This document shows, piece by piece, positions 52,251 to 61,703 of a stretch of DNA of 64,000 nucleotides; within the stretch, counting starts at the first letter, position 1, and every line of letters begins with the position of its first letter. Both the position numbers and the translations under genes were made by a program. This DNA comes from Nocardioides sp. L-11A (GTDB lineage Bacteria; Actinomycetota; Actinomycetes; Propionibacteriales; Nocardioidaceae). The notes below the pieces were generated by a model. That model was not told the origin of the DNA. It saw nothing but the letters and a program-made list of their open reading frames with translations, and did no database searches. The stretch lies in assembly GCA_029961745.1 (NCBI GenBank), contig CP124680.1, positions 5,084,001-5,148,000 of the forward strand, given 5' to 3'.

Positions 52251-55082
52251 GTGTCCGGCATCGCTCAGCAGCTCCAGCGCCACGGAGCGGGCGACGTCAG
52301 CGACGACGCCGCGGTCCTCGGCGCCTACTCCTCCGACGCCTCGCTCTACCGCGTGCCGCCCGCCGCCGTCGCATTCCCGCGCTCGGCCGACGAGGTGGCC
52401 GCGATCCTGGCCGCCGCCCGCGCGGAGGGACTGACGCTCACCGCCCGCGGCGCGGGGACGTCGGTCGCGGGCAACGCGATCGGGACCGGCGTGATCGTCG
52501 ACTTCAGCCGGCACCTGAACCAGGTCCTCGCGGTCGACCCCGACAGCGAGACCGCGGTGGTCCAGCCGGGCGTCGTCCAGGCGGTGCTGCAGCAGGCCGT
52601 CGCGCCGCACGGCCTGAGGTTCGGGCCCGACCCGTCGACCAGCACCCGCTGCACGATCGGCGGGATGATCGGCAACGACGCGTGCGGGGCGCGGTCGCTG
52701 GCCTACGGCCGGACGTCGCACAACGTGCGCGGCCTGCGGGGGCTGCTGGCCGACGGGACCTCTCTCAGCACCGGGTACGACGCCGACGGCCGGCCGATCG
52801 CGACGGCCGAGGACACCGACGTACTCGACCGGCTGCGCGGCCTGGTCGCCGACGACCTGGGCACCGTGCGCACCGAGTTCGGCACCTTCGGCCGGCACGT
52901 CTCGGGCCTCGCGCTCGACCACCTCGCGCCCGAGCGCGGCTTCGACCTCACCCGCGCGCTGGTCGGCTCCGAGGGCACCCTCGCCGTGGTCACCGAGGCC
53001 ACCGTCCGGCTGGTCCGGGCGCCGAAGGCGGCGCTGATGATCGTGCTCGGCTTCCCCGACTTCCCGACTGCTGGCTTCGCGACGCCGGAGGTGCTCGCCT
53101 TCGAGCCGTCCGCCTGCGAGGGCCTGGACCGCCGCATCGTCGAGGTGATCCGCGAGCGCCGCGGCCCGGATGCCGTGCCGCCCCTGCCGGCCGGCGACGC
53201 CTGGATGTTCGTGGAGCTCTCCGGCGACGACCCCGACGAGGTACGACGACGCGCCGAGCTGCTCGCCGCCGCCGGTCTCGGCGTCTCCGCGCTGGTCGTC
53301 GACGACCCCCGCACGGCCGACCGGCTCTGGAAGATCCGCGCCGACGGCGCCGGACTCGCCGGGCGGGCGCCGTCCGGACTGCCGGCCTGGGCCGGCTGGG
53401 AAGACTCCGCCGTGCCGCCGGAGCGGCTCGGCGAATACCTCACCGCTTTCGAGGGCCTGCTCGCCACGCACGAGCTGACCGCGATGCCGTTCGGCCACTT
53501 CGGCGAGGGCTGCCTCCACGTGCGGATGGACTTCCCGTTCGCCCGTCCCGACGGGGCCGACCGGTTCCGGGCCTTCCTGGAGGAGGCGGCCGACCTGGTC
53601 ACCTCGCTCGGCGGCTCGCTGTCCGGCGAGCACGGCGACGGCCGGGCCCGCAGCGATCTGCTGCCGCGGATGTACTCCCCGCGCGCGCTCGGCCTGATGG
53701 CCTCGGTCAAGGACCTCTTCGACCCGACCGGCGTGCTCAACCCCGGCATCCTCGTCGACGCCGCGTCGAGCACCGACGACCTGCGCTACTCCTCGACGTC
53801 GCGGCTCACCCAGCAGTCGGGCGGCCTCGCCTTCGCCTACACCGACGACGGGGGCGACTTCGGCCAGGCGGTGCACCGCTGCACCGGCGTGGGCAAGTGC
53901 CGCGCCGACAACAGCGGCTCGGGCGGCGTGATGTGCCCGTCGTACCAGGCGACGAAGGAGGAGATCCACTCGACGCGGGGCCGGGCGCGACTGCTCCAGG
54001 AGATCGTCAACGGCGACAGCGACGTGTCCTGGGGCTCCCCCGCCGTGCACGACGCGCTCGACCTCTGCCTGGCCTGCAAGGGCTGCGCCTCCGACTGCCC
54101 GACCGGCACCGACATGGCGTCGTACAAGGCCGAGGTGCTGCACCAGACCTACAAGAACAAGATCCGGCCGCGCTCGCACTACTCGGTCGGCTGGCTGCCG
54201 CGCTGGGCCAAGGCGGGCTCGGCGATGCCGCGCCTGGCCAACCGGACCATGGCCGTCGGGCCGCTGCGCAAGGTCGCCCTCAAGGCCGCCGGCGTCGACA
54301 CCCGGCGGCGGATGCCGGCCTTCGCGCGCCGTACCTTCCGGCGGGCCTTCGCCGGAGCGGTCGGGACGGGCACGCCGGTCGTGCTCTTCGTCGACTCGTT
54401 CACCAATCACTTCGCCCCGCAGGTCGCCGACGCGGCGGTCACAGTGCTGCGCGCCGCCGGATACGACCCGCGGATCACCCGGCAGCAGGAGTGCTGCGGC
54501 CTGCCCTGGATCAGCACCGGCCAGCTCGACGGCGCGGCGCGCCGGATGCGCGGCATGGTCGACGCGCTCGCCGGAGACGCCCGTGCCGGTACGCCGATCG
54601 TCGGCCTGGAGCCGTCCTGCACGGCCGTCCTGCGCCACGAGCTGCGCGAGCTGGTCCCCGGACCGGACGCCGACGCCGTCGCCGGTGCGACGACCACGCT
54701 GGCCGAGCTGCTGTCCCGCACCCCCGGCTGGACCGCGCCCGACCTCACCGGCACCCGCATCGTGGCGCAGCCGCACTGTCACCACCACGCCGTCATGGGC
54801 TGGAACGCCGACCGCACGCTGCTCGAGAAGGCCGGCGCCAAGGTCGAGGCGCTGCCCGGTTGCTGCGGCATGGCGGGCAACTTCGGGGTCGAGCAGGGGC
54901 ACTACGAGGTGTCCGTGGCCGTCGCGGAGCAGCACCTGCTCCCCGCCGTACGGTCCTCCGCGGGCGACGCCGCCCGGGTCGTGCTCGCCGACGGCTTCTC
55001 GTGCCGCACGCAGCTCGACGAGCTCGCTCCCGACGCGCGGCCGCTGCACCTGGCCGAGCTACTGGCCCGCGGCCTGGGCTGA
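52251..55082 (+). CDS. FAD-binding oxidase fused to Fe-S domain (D-lactate/2-hydroxyacid dehydrogenase type)
   Basis: 943 residues. A PCMH-type FAD domain (about 30-250: ARGAGTSVAGNAIG, IGGMIGNDACGARSLAYG) and a FAD-oxidase C-terminal domain (HFGEGCLHVRMDFPF, SGEHGDGRARSDLL). A 4Fe-4S ferredoxin-like segment follows (RCTGVGKCR, then CLACKGCASDCPTGTD, about 540-620). Two CCG domains close it, with QECCGLPW and LPGCCGMAGNFG. This is the single-chain form of Dld-II or GlcDEF enzymes, membrane-associated respiratory dehydrogenases for 2-hydroxyacids. GTG start at 52251. It faces a converging SDR gene. Confidence 0.93.
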   Translation: MSGIAQQLQRHGAGDVSDDAAVLGAYSSDASLYRVPPAAVAFPRSADEVAAILAAARAEGLTLTARGAGTSVAGNAIGTGVIVDFSRHLNQVLAVDPDSETAVVQPGVVQAVLQQAVAPHGLRFGPDPSTSTRCTIGGMIGNDACGARSLAYGRTSHNVRGLRGLLADGTSLSTGYDADGRPIATAEDTDVLDRLRGLVADDLGTVRTEFGTFGRHVSGLALDHLAPERGFDLTRALVGSEGTLAVVTEATVRLVRAPKAALMIVLGFPDFPTAGFATPEVLAFEPSACEGLDRRIVEVIRERRGPDAVPPLPAGDAWMFVELSGDDPDEVRRRAELLAAAGLGVSALVVDDPRTADRLWKIRADGAGLAGRAPSGLPAWAGWEDSAVPPERLGEYLTAFEGLLATHELTAMPFGHFGEGCLHVRMDFPFARPDGADRFRAFLEEAADLVTSLGGSLSGEHGDGRARSDLLPRMYSPRALGLMASVKDLFDPTGVLNPGILVDAASSTDDLRYSSTSRLTQQSGGLAFAYTDDGGDFGQAVHRCTGVGKCRADNSGSGGVMCPSYQATKEEIHSTRGRARLLQEIVNGDSDVSWGSPAVHDALDLCLACKGCASDCPTGTDMASYKAEVLHQTYKNKIRPRSHYSVGWLPRWAKAGSAMPRLANRTMAVGPLRKVALKAAGVDTRRRMPAFARRTFRRAFAGAVGTGTPVVLFVDSFTNHFAPQVADAAVTVLRAAGYDPRITRQQECCGLPWISTGQLDGAARRMRGMVDALAGDARAGTPIVGLEPSCTAVLRHELRELVPGPDADAVAGATTTLAELLSRTPGWTAPDLTGTRIVAQPHCHHHAVMGWNADRTLLEKAGAKVEALPGCCGMAGNFGVEQGHYEVSVAVAEQHLLPAVRSSAGDAARVVLADGFSCRTQLDELAPDARPLHLAELLARGLG

Positions 55083-55100
55083 TCGGTCCGCTCCACGGGC

Positions 55101-55206
55101 CCGCAGACTCGGTTTCATCACGGTCTGTAGGTGAACCGGAGCTTCTGTAGCGGGACTCCGCTACAGAAGTGACCACTCATCGACATACCGTGATGAGACT
55201 GCGGCG
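55101..55206. terminator. Nested inverted repeat between converging genes
   Basis: Inner 12-bp perfect stem CTTCTGTAGCGG (55142-55153) with 55158-55169, loop GACT. Outer 10-bp stem TCATCACGGT (55115-55124) with 55187-55196, and CCGCAGACTC near 55101 matched imperfectly by GAGACTGCGG near 55195. Likely two-way terminator; the nested form is unusual. Confidence 0.7.
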
Positions 55207-55224
55207 GACAGGCCGAGCCCGCGC

Positions 55225-56052
55225 TCACGGCGTGGCGGCGAGCCACTCCTGCGTACGCGCATCGAGCAGGGCGCGCGCGGTCGGGTCGAGGGCCGGCGCG
55301 GACGGCTCGGCGGGCCGGCCCTTGCGGTAGTAGCCGGAGCCGGCGTCGGGATCGGTCGCGAGGCGGACGAGGTGGGCCGCCGACTCCGCGGGCGACATGA
55401 GCATCCGCCGCTCCAGCGGGCGGGCCAGGTTGCGCAGCCGACGCAGCAGGGGTCGGGTCTCCAGGCCGCGGTCGGCGATACTGGTCGACACCGCGCCGGG
55501 GTGGACGGCGAGGGCACGCAGCCCGCGGTCGCCGTACCGCTCGGCGAGCAGCGCGGCGTGGTGGACCAGGCCCAGCTTCGAGGTCCCGTACGACGCCCAG
55601 GAGTCGTAGGGCACCGGCCGGCCGAGCAGCTGGTCGGTGCTCCCCCGCTCGTGCAGCTGGGAGACGACGTGCAGCACGCAGGATGCCGGTGGCACCAGGA
55701 GTGCGGGCAGCAGGGCCGTCGTGAGGTCGACGGTGCCGAGGTAGTTGGTGCGCCAGTGGATCTCGTGGCCGTCGACCAGGTGCGGCTCGGTCCAGCGGGA
55801 GCCGAGGTCGAGGTGGATGCCCGCACTGTTGACCAGCAGGTCGAGGCGGTCCGCGCGGTCGGCGTACCAGCCGGCGAAGGCGGCGACCGAGGACCGGTCG
55901 GCGAGGTCGAGGGGGTGCCAGGCGTGGCCATCGACGGGGGCGCCACGGGTCGTGACGACGACCTCCCAGCCCTCGGCGGCCAGTGCGTCGGCGACGGCCC
56001 GTCCGATCGAGTCGCGGCCGGCACCGGTCACGACCGCGCGTGGGGCGCTCAC
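55225..56052 (-). CDS. Short-chain dehydrogenase/reductase (oxidoreductase, larger SDR)
   Basis: 275 residues. The cofactor site is VVTGAGRDSIGRAVADAL, close to TGxxxGIG but with Ser-Ile before Gly. Then LVNSAGIHLD, the catalytic Ser in VVSQLHERGS and YGTSKLG (Tyr and Lys). The C-terminal part resembles WW-domain oxidoreductase or retinol-dehydrogenase-like SDRs. It overlaps the preceding SDR by GTGA, so both belong to one operon behind a KstR-like box. Confidence 0.88.
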   Translation of the reverse strand: MSAPRAVVTGAGRDSIGRAVADALAAEGWEVVVTTRGAPVDGHAWHPLDLADRSSVAAFAGWYADRADRLDLLVNSAGIHLDLGSRWTEPHLVDGHEIHWRTNYLGTVDLTTALLPALLVPPASCVLHVVSQLHERGSTDQLLGRPVPYDSWASYGTSKLGLVHHAALLAERYGDRGLRALAVHPGAVSTSIADRGLETRPLLRRLRNLARPLERRMLMSPAESAAHLVRLATDPDAGSGYYRKGRPAEPSAPALDPTARALLDARTQEWLAATP

Positions 56053-56786
56053 CAGACGACGCCGCGGTCGACCACCAGGTTGGCGCCGGTGACCGACGCG
56101 GCTGCGTCGGAGGCGAGGTAGAGCAGCGCCTCGGCGACGTCGGCGGGCGGCATGAAGCCGGGGATGACGGAGGTGCTGCGGGCGACCAGGTCCCAGTTGG
56201 TGTCGGCGGGCAGGCCGGCCGCAGCAGCCTCGACCATCGGGGTCGCGATCCCGCCCGGCGACACGCAGTTGACCCGTACCCCCCGGGTGCCGAACTCCAC
56301 GGCCAGGGCACGCATCCCCAACAGCAGCGCGGCCTTCGAGGCACAGTAGGGCGCGTTGTACGGCTGGCCCATCACGGCGGAGATCGAGGCGACCGAGACG
56401 ACATTGCCCTTGCTCTCGACGAGGGCGTCGGCGAAGGCCTGGGCAAGCATGAGAGGCGCGAGGGCGTTGACGTCGAAGTGCCTGCGGAGCAGGTCCGCGG
56501 TGATGGCGCCGAGCTCGGCGAACTTCTGGATGCCGGCGACATTGCACAGCACGTCGAGACCGCCCAGCTCAGCGAGCACACCCGCCACGAAGGCATCGCG
56601 GGCCGCGTCGTCGGCCAGGTCGCAGGCCACGACCCCGTCGGCCGCGACCACGTCGGTGGCCACCACGGTGGCGCCTTCGGCCCGGAACAGCTCGGCGACG
56701 ACCTGGCCGAGTCCGCCGGCGGCGCCCGTGACGACGACCCGGCGGTCGGTGAAGCGCTGGGCGCGAGGAGCGGGCTGGTCGGTCAT
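56049..56786 (-). CDS. Short-chain dehydrogenase/reductase (classical SDR)
   Basis: 245 residues. VVVTGAAGGLGQVVAELF, CNVAGIQKF (NAG-like), Ser in VVSVASISAVMG, and YCASKAALL give the full SDR set; VNCVSPGGIATPM follows. Probably NAD-dependent oxidation of a hydroxyl in lipid or steroid breakdown. A perfect KstR-type palindrome lies 48 bp upstream of the ATG. Confidence 0.92.
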   Translation of the reverse strand: MTDQPAPRAQRFTDRRVVVTGAAGGLGQVVAELFRAEGATVVATDVVAADGVVACDLADDAARDAFVAGVLAELGGLDVLCNVAGIQKFAELGAITADLLRRHFDVNALAPLMLAQAFADALVESKGNVVSVASISAVMGQPYNAPYCASKAALLLGMRALAVEFGTRGVRVNCVSPGGIATPMVEAAAAGLPADTNWDLVARSTSVIPGFMPPADVAEALLYLASDAAASVTGANLVVDRGVVW

Positions 56787-56833
56787 GGTTCCTCCTGGCT
56801 CGTGGCGCCGCGGCGCGGCGTTCCGGAGAAGAA

Positions 56834-56847
56834 TAGAACCTGTTCTA
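56834..56847. promoter_or_regulatory. KstR-like operator upstream of the SDR operon
   Basis: TAGAACCTGTTCTA, with flanking A and T extending the symmetry, matches TNNAACNNGTTNNA at every fixed base. KstR represses sterol-degradation genes in mycolic actinobacteria and relatives. Confidence 0.75.
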
Positions 56848-56921
56848 TCTCATCGGAGCCGAGTCGGCCGCCACGCCCCGCCCCGGCGTCCGCACCCTCC
56901 GCGAGGAGCCCGACAGGACGC

Positions 56922-56962
56922 TGGAAAAGCACCGTGCCCCGGCTCTGAGGAGCCGGGGCACG
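56922..56962 (-). terminator. Rho-independent terminator of pckG
   Basis: 13-bp perfect stem (56932-56944 with 56951-56963 region; CCGTGCCCCGGCT and complement), loop of six. On the minus strand it is followed by TGCTTTTCC. Confidence 0.88.
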
Positions 56963-56979
56963 GTGAACGCTCGAACGGG

Positions 56980-58803
56980 TCAGGCGTTGTCGAGCGCCTG
57001 GGCGACGCGGCGGTGCGCCTCCCAGATCGCCTCGGGCAGGCCGTCGAACTGCGCGAGGTGCTTCTCGCGGAAGTCCATCTCCTGCCGCCAGCGCGCGACG
57101 TCGATCGTGAGGAGCGTGTCGAGATCGGCGAGCGCCTGCTCGTCGAGTCCCTCGAGGTTGAGCTCCTCACGCTTCGGCAGGACGCCGACGGCGGTCTGGA
57201 CGCCCTCGACCTCGCCGTTCAAGAACTCCATCAGCCAGTTCAGCGGCCGGAGGTTCTCGCGGTAGCCCGGCCACAGGAAGCGGCCGTCGTCGCCGCGCTG
57301 GAACCAGTTGACGTGCGCGAAGATCGGCTTCGTCGTCGCCCGGCCGATGACCTCGAGCCAGTGCGCGGCGTAGTCGGCCTCGGAGTACGACATGAACGGA
57401 CGCATCGACATCGGGTCGTAGCGCAGCACGCCCTCGAGACCGTCGGCCGCGGCGGTCGCCTCGGCACCCAGCGTGAGGCCGTCGTAGACGCCCTCGGCGA
57501 TGTCGGTGATCGCGCGGATCAGCGGCTCGCGGTCACGGGTGCGACCACCGAAGATGATGCCGTGGATCTCGACGCCCTTCGGGTCCTCGAAGTCCTTCGC
57601 GACGTTCGGGACGTTGGCCAGGGTGGTCGTGAAGCGGCTGTTCGGGTGCGCCCACGGGTCGTCGGCGTGCTCGGGGGCCCGGTCGGCGATGATCTCGCCC
57701 TTCCAGTCCTCCCAGCCATCGAGATCGGTCGGCTTGTCGCCCTTGCCCTCCCACCAGACCTCCTGGGTCTTGGGGTTGTAGGCGACGTTGGTGAAGATGG
57801 CCCCGGTGCCCGGGACGATCGAGTCGATCGCCGTCGGGTTGGTCTTCTCGTTGGTGTCCTTCGCGACACCGAAGACGCCGTTCTCCGGGTTCATGCCGTA
57901 GAGCTTGCCGTCGTCGCCGACCCAGATCCACGCGATGTCGTCGCCGTAGAACTCGACGTAGTAGCGGTCGCCGAGGGCGTCGGGGGCCAGCGTCATCGCG
58001 AGGTTGGTCTTGCCCGAGGCCGACGGGAAGCCACCGCAGATGTTGTACTTCTTGCCGGTCTGCTTGTCGGTGATGCCGAGCAGCATGAACTGCTCCACCA
58101 GGAAGCCGTTCTTCCAGCCGTCGTAGGAGCCCTGGCGCAGGCCGTGGGCGATCTTGCCGAGCAGCGCGTTGCCGCCGTAGGACGAACCGAAGTGCAGGAT
58201 CGTGCGCTCGTCGGCGACGGTCACGAAGTAGCGCTTGTCGTCGGGGGTGCCCTGGCCGAGGTTCTCCAGGTCGCCGGTCACGTGCACGGCCTTGACGAAG
58301 GAGTCGCCGAGGTCGTTGATGTACTCGACGCCGACCCGCGCCATGCGGATCATCTGGAGCACGACGTTGCGGTTGTCGGTGAGCTCGACGCCGGCGGCGA
58401 AGTTCTCGACCGGCGAGCCCTTGGGCGACATGAGGTAGGGAATGACGTACATCGTCTTGCCCGCCGAGGCGCCGGTCATCAGCTCGACGAGCTTCGGCTT
58501 CATCTCGGCGGCGGGCTTCCAGTTGTTGTAGACGCCCTTGTCGGCCTCGTTGGAGGTCGCGACGATGGTGCGCTCCTCGGCGCGAGCGGTGTCCTTGAAG
58601 TAGGAGCGCGAGTAGTAGAGGCCCTCGCCGGCCGGGAGGAGCTCACCGGCCTCCAGGGACTCCTGGACCAGCCGGGCGTCGTCGGCCGCGGACACGACCT
58701 CGATCCGGTCTGCTCCCGTGATGTTGGCCCAGTGTGCGACGTACTCACGAACGTGGGGGTTGGTGAGACCCCCCTCGTCGAGTGCCCGCTCCACATCAAC
58801 CAT
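56980..58803 (-). CDS. pckG: Phosphoenolpyruvate carboxykinase (GTP)
   Basis: 607 residues, the GTP-class length. It converts oxaloacetate and GTP to phosphoenolpyruvate, the entry to gluconeogenesis. The P-loop is NICGGFPSASGKTNLAM (Lys about 265), followed by GDDIAWIWVGDDGKLYGMNPENG split over two motifs, NSRFTTTLANVPN and GGRTRDREPLI. The N-terminal YSRSYFKDTARAEERT is also typical. Monocistronic, with its own terminator. Growth on fatty acids, sterols or lactate, as suggested by neighbours, would need this enzyme. Confidence 0.97.
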   Translation of the reverse strand: MVDVERALDEGGLTNPHVREYVAHWANITGADRIEVVSAADDARLVQESLEAGELLPAGEGLYYSRSYFKDTARAEERTIVATSNEADKGVYNNWKPAAEMKPKLVELMTGASAGKTMYVIPYLMSPKGSPVENFAAGVELTDNRNVVLQMIRMARVGVEYINDLGDSFVKAVHVTGDLENLGQGTPDDKRYFVTVADERTILHFGSSYGGNALLGKIAHGLRQGSYDGWKNGFLVEQFMLLGITDKQTGKKYNICGGFPSASGKTNLAMTLAPDALGDRYYVEFYGDDIAWIWVGDDGKLYGMNPENGVFGVAKDTNEKTNPTAIDSIVPGTGAIFTNVAYNPKTQEVWWEGKGDKPTDLDGWEDWKGEIIADRAPEHADDPWAHPNSRFTTTLANVPNVAKDFEDPKGVEIHGIIFGGRTRDREPLIRAITDIAEGVYDGLTLGAEATAAADGLEGVLRYDPMSMRPFMSYSEADYAAHWLEVIGRATTKPIFAHVNWFQRGDDGRFLWPGYRENLRPLNWLMEFLNGEVEGVQTAVGVLPKREELNLEGLDEQALADLDTLLTIDVARWRQEMDFREKHLAQFDGLPEAIWEAHRRVAQALDNA

Positions 58804-59012
58804 CGCTTTCGCCAGCCTTTCGGTCCTTGTCCAGGTGTGGGGACGCTACCCCACAGCCCACCCGGTTCTTACCGGGGTTCGAATCGTCCGATCCGGGGAC
58901 ACCGTCGTCCGCGTGACAGTCACCATGACACCCGTTTTGCGATGACGCACATCGGCGCGTACCTCCGCCGGACGCAGGCGTGGGCCCCGTTCCGCTTTTG
59001 ATCGATCGAATG

Positions 59013-60866
59013 TCAACGAGCCGCGGCGAGCAGCTCGCGGGCCCGGCGCAACCGGCGGAAGTACGTCGCGCGGCTGAGGTAGGTCGCCCGCATCACGGCC
59101 TCGTGGGTGGCACCGGCCGTGAGATAGCGACGTCGCACGAGGTCGTGCAGGGTCGGCTCGCCCGCGAGCGTCGCGTCGACCCGGGCCCGCAGCCAGGCCC
59201 GCTCCTGCGCGCCGGCGACGCCGAAGGTCTCGAGCGCCGCGACCAGGTCGTCGGGCCGGCCGTCCGGGCGGCCCTGCTCGGCGACCACGGCCGCGTGCAG
59301 CAGGCCGGCGAGGCCACCCGGGCCGACGTCGGCGACCCAGCTCGTGACGGGCACGCCGTCGACGTCGCGGCGCAGCTCCGGCACCTCGGCGTAGCCATAG
59401 GCCTCGAGGACCGCGCGCTCCTCCGGCAGGTCCCCGACCAGGTTGACGTGGTCGCTGCGCGGGTTGCCGATGCCGCACTGGGCCAGCCCGGCCGCATTGC
59501 GCACCCAGACGACCTCGGGCTCGTCGGCGTCGCCGAAGGTCAGCTGCACCGCACTGAGCACCGCCCGGTCGGAGGTGCCCTGCCGGCGGGCGTGCTCGAG
59601 GACCGGCGCCACCAGCCGCGAGCGCGGGCCGCGCAGTCCGGACGCGGCCTCCATCGCCAGCGCGACGACGACGGCGACCGCCCGGCCGTCGGAGCGACGC
59701 ACCACCCGCGCGCCCTCGCCCAGCCAGGGGGCCACTACCTGCCACAGGCCGGGGCGGAGCCCCTCCAGCTCCCGGCGTACGACGGGCGCGTCGGTCGTGC
59801 GCCAGCGGTCGGCGTAGTGGCTGCTCAAGGTCGTCGGCCCCAGGCCCGCGCGCAGACCGGGGTCGCGGACCAGCGCCGCCAGCCGCGGCAGCGCGCCCGA
59901 CTCCCCGGCGGCCGCGCGCGCATGCTCGTGCTCCGCGACCCGCAGCACCGTGGCGGCCGCGCGGTCCGGCTCCTCGGCCCGCAGCCGCTCCGCGAGCTGG
60001 TCGGCGAGTGAGGGGTGCAGCACGAGCCGGTTGCCGACCGGCTCGACGACGCTGGTCTCGCGCAGCGCCTCGACCAGCTCGGCGACCCGACCGGGGAAGA
60101 GGTCGGCCAACAGCGGCCCGTCGACTCCCGCTGCCAGCACGACCACGGCGAGCAGGTCCGGATCGAGCCGGTCGAGCGCGGCGTCGGCGAGATGGGCGGC
60201 CAGGTCCTCACCTGCGGCCCGGGTCAGCGCCGCGGCGTCGCGCTCGCCGGCCACCGCCCAGGCCCGGGCGCCGAGGACGAGGGCGAGGGGGAGCCCACCG
60301 GCCCGGGCCGCGAGCGCGGACCGCACGGCGGGATCGTCGACGTCGTACCGCTGGAGCAGGGCGTCGGCGTCCCGCGCTCCGAGGCCGCCCATCCGGGCCC
60401 GGACCGCCAGCGCGGCGACCGGCTCGGGCAGCCAGCGCGCGGGCAGGGTCCGGGCCGCGACGAGGAGACGGGTGTCCTCCGGCAGCCGGGCCACGGCGGC
60501 ACCGACGCCGCCCAGCGCGGGCCCGAGGGCGTCCACCTCGTCGATCAGGAGGACCACGCCGGCACCGTCGACCGCGTCGAGACCGCCCAGCACCCCGAGC
60601 GCGCGGTCGTCGCGCGCGTCGAGGGCGACGACACGGTGCCCGGAGCGCTCAGCCCGGCGACCCGCCTCGCGCAGCGCAGCGCTCTTCCCGACGCCGCCTC
60701 GGCCGGTCACCTCCAGCACCCGGACCGTCCCGCCGGGGTCCAGCAGCAGGTCGAGGCGGTGCGCCAGGTCCGCGGGGCAGGCGTAGCGCCGCGCATCCAG
60801 TCCCTCGGCGTACGTCGCCAAGGTGGGTGGGGCCGGTCGGCCCGGCCGGAGCTGCACGATCCCCAT
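59013..60866 (-). CDS. P-loop (AAA/STAND-like) ATPase with C-terminal HTH-like segment
   Basis: 617 residues. Walker A TGRGGVGKSAALRE (55-62) and Walker B GVVLLIDEVDALG (Asp109, Glu110) lie in an N-terminal NACHT- or AAA-like domain, with Arg-rich sensors later. The middle is helical and repeat-like. The C-terminus (YLSRATYFRRLRRARELLAAA) has the spacing of a helix-turn-helix, so it may bind DNA. Known relatives include regulatory ATPases that sense ligands, but I cannot name this one. It is divergent from an IclR gene over a palindromic site; the two may be functionally linked. Confidence 0.75.
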   Translation of the reverse strand: MGIVQLRPGRPAPPTLATYAEGLDARRYACPADLAHRLDLLLDPGGTVRVLEVTGRGGVGKSAALREAGRRAERSGHRVVALDARDDRALGVLGGLDAVDGAGVVLLIDEVDALGPALGGVGAAVARLPEDTRLLVAARTLPARWLPEPVAALAVRARMGGLGARDADALLQRYDVDDPAVRSALAARAGGLPLALVLGARAWAVAGERDAAALTRAAGEDLAAHLADAALDRLDPDLLAVVVLAAGVDGPLLADLFPGRVAELVEALRETSVVEPVGNRLVLHPSLADQLAERLRAEEPDRAAATVLRVAEHEHARAAAGESGALPRLAALVRDPGLRAGLGPTTLSSHYADRWRTTDAPVVRRELEGLRPGLWQVVAPWLGEGARVVRRSDGRAVAVVVALAMEAASGLRGPRSRLVAPVLEHARRQGTSDRAVLSAVQLTFGDADEPEVVWVRNAAGLAQCGIGNPRSDHVNLVGDLPEERAVLEAYGYAEVPELRRDVDGVPVTSWVADVGPGGLAGLLHAAVVAEQGRPDGRPDDLVAALETFGVAGAQERAWLRARVDATLAGEPTLHDLVRRRYLTAGATHEAVMRATYLSRATYFRRLRRARELLAAAR

Positions 60867-60886
60867 GGCCGAAGGGTAGGAGGGCT

Positions 60887-60903
60887 GTTGACGAGAGGTC
60901 AAC
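60887..60903. promoter_or_regulatory. Palindromic operator between the ATPase and IclR genes
   Basis: GTTGACGAGAGGTCAAC: 6-bp perfect arms with a 5-base centre, placed between divergent starts (60866 and 60926). A likely binding site for the IclR regulator. Confidence 0.65.
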
Positions 60904-60925
60904 GAGTTCGCGTAGGCTCGTCGAG

Positions 60926-61621
60926 GTGACCACCAGCCTCCTCCGTGGCCTGCGGGCCCTCGAGATGCTGGGCGGGGAGGCTCTCGGCGTCTCCGAGATC
61001 GCCCGACGCCTCGGCGTCGACAAGGCCGGGGTCTCGCGGATGCTGGGACAGCTGCACGCCGAGGGCTGGGTGCTGCGCACCGGTGCCCGCTACGTGCTCG
61101 GCGAGCGCGCGGTGGCGATGGTCGCCACCGACCCGGCCGCCGTACGCCGCCGGGCCGGCCGGGTCGCCGAGCGGCTGCACGAGCGCACCGGCCTGACCGC
61201 CGTCGTGGTCCGGCTGGCCGGTGACGGCGCCCGGCCGGTGGCGGTGGCCGGGCCGGCCGACTTCCTCGACCCGGAGGCGCCCTACGAGCACCTGTGGCTG
61301 ACCGCGGGCGGGATCGTACTGCTGGCCCAGCTCCCCGATCCCGAGCTCGACCGCCGGCTCGACGTCACCCCGTGGGCCCGCCCCTCCCCGGCCGCACCCC
61401 GGGACGCCGCGGCGGTCCGCGAGCTGGTCCGCGCGGTGCGGGCGGGCGCGCCGGCCGAGGAGCTCTCCTGGACGATCGCCGGCGCCGGCTGCATCGCGCT
61501 GCCGTGGCCGGTCGTGGAGCCCGGACCGCCGTACGCCGTGCTCGCACTGGGCCCCGCCGGCGACGTCGGCCGCGACGCCGAGGCGGTGCGCCAGGCCCTG
61601 CGCGACGCGGTCGGGTCCTGA
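60926..61621 (+). CDS. IclR-family transcriptional regulator
   Basis: 231 residues from the GTG at 60926. N-terminal winged helix: LRGLRALEMLGGEALGVSEIA, RRLGVDKAGVSRMLGQLHAEGWV. The C-terminal effector domain holds LTAVVVRLAG, HLWLTAGGIVLLAQL and ALPWPVVEPG. Ligand unknown. IclR proteins usually repress a divergent or nearby catabolic gene; here the divergent partner is an ATPase. Confidence 0.88.
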   Translation: MTTSLLRGLRALEMLGGEALGVSEIARRLGVDKAGVSRMLGQLHAEGWVLRTGARYVLGERAVAMVATDPAAVRRRAGRVAERLHERTGLTAVVVRLAGDGARPVAVAGPADFLDPEAPYEHLWLTAGGIVLLAQLPDPELDRRLDVTPWARPSPAAPRDAAAVRELVRAVRAGAPAEELSWTIAGAGCIALPWPVVEPGPPYAVLALGPAGDVGRDAEAVRQALRDAVGS

Positions 61622-61703
61622 GCGCGCCGGCCGGAGTCTCACGCTGGTCTCACACCGCCGGAAACCTCTCGGTCACGCGTCCCGCACAGCCGACGATCGC
61701 CGG

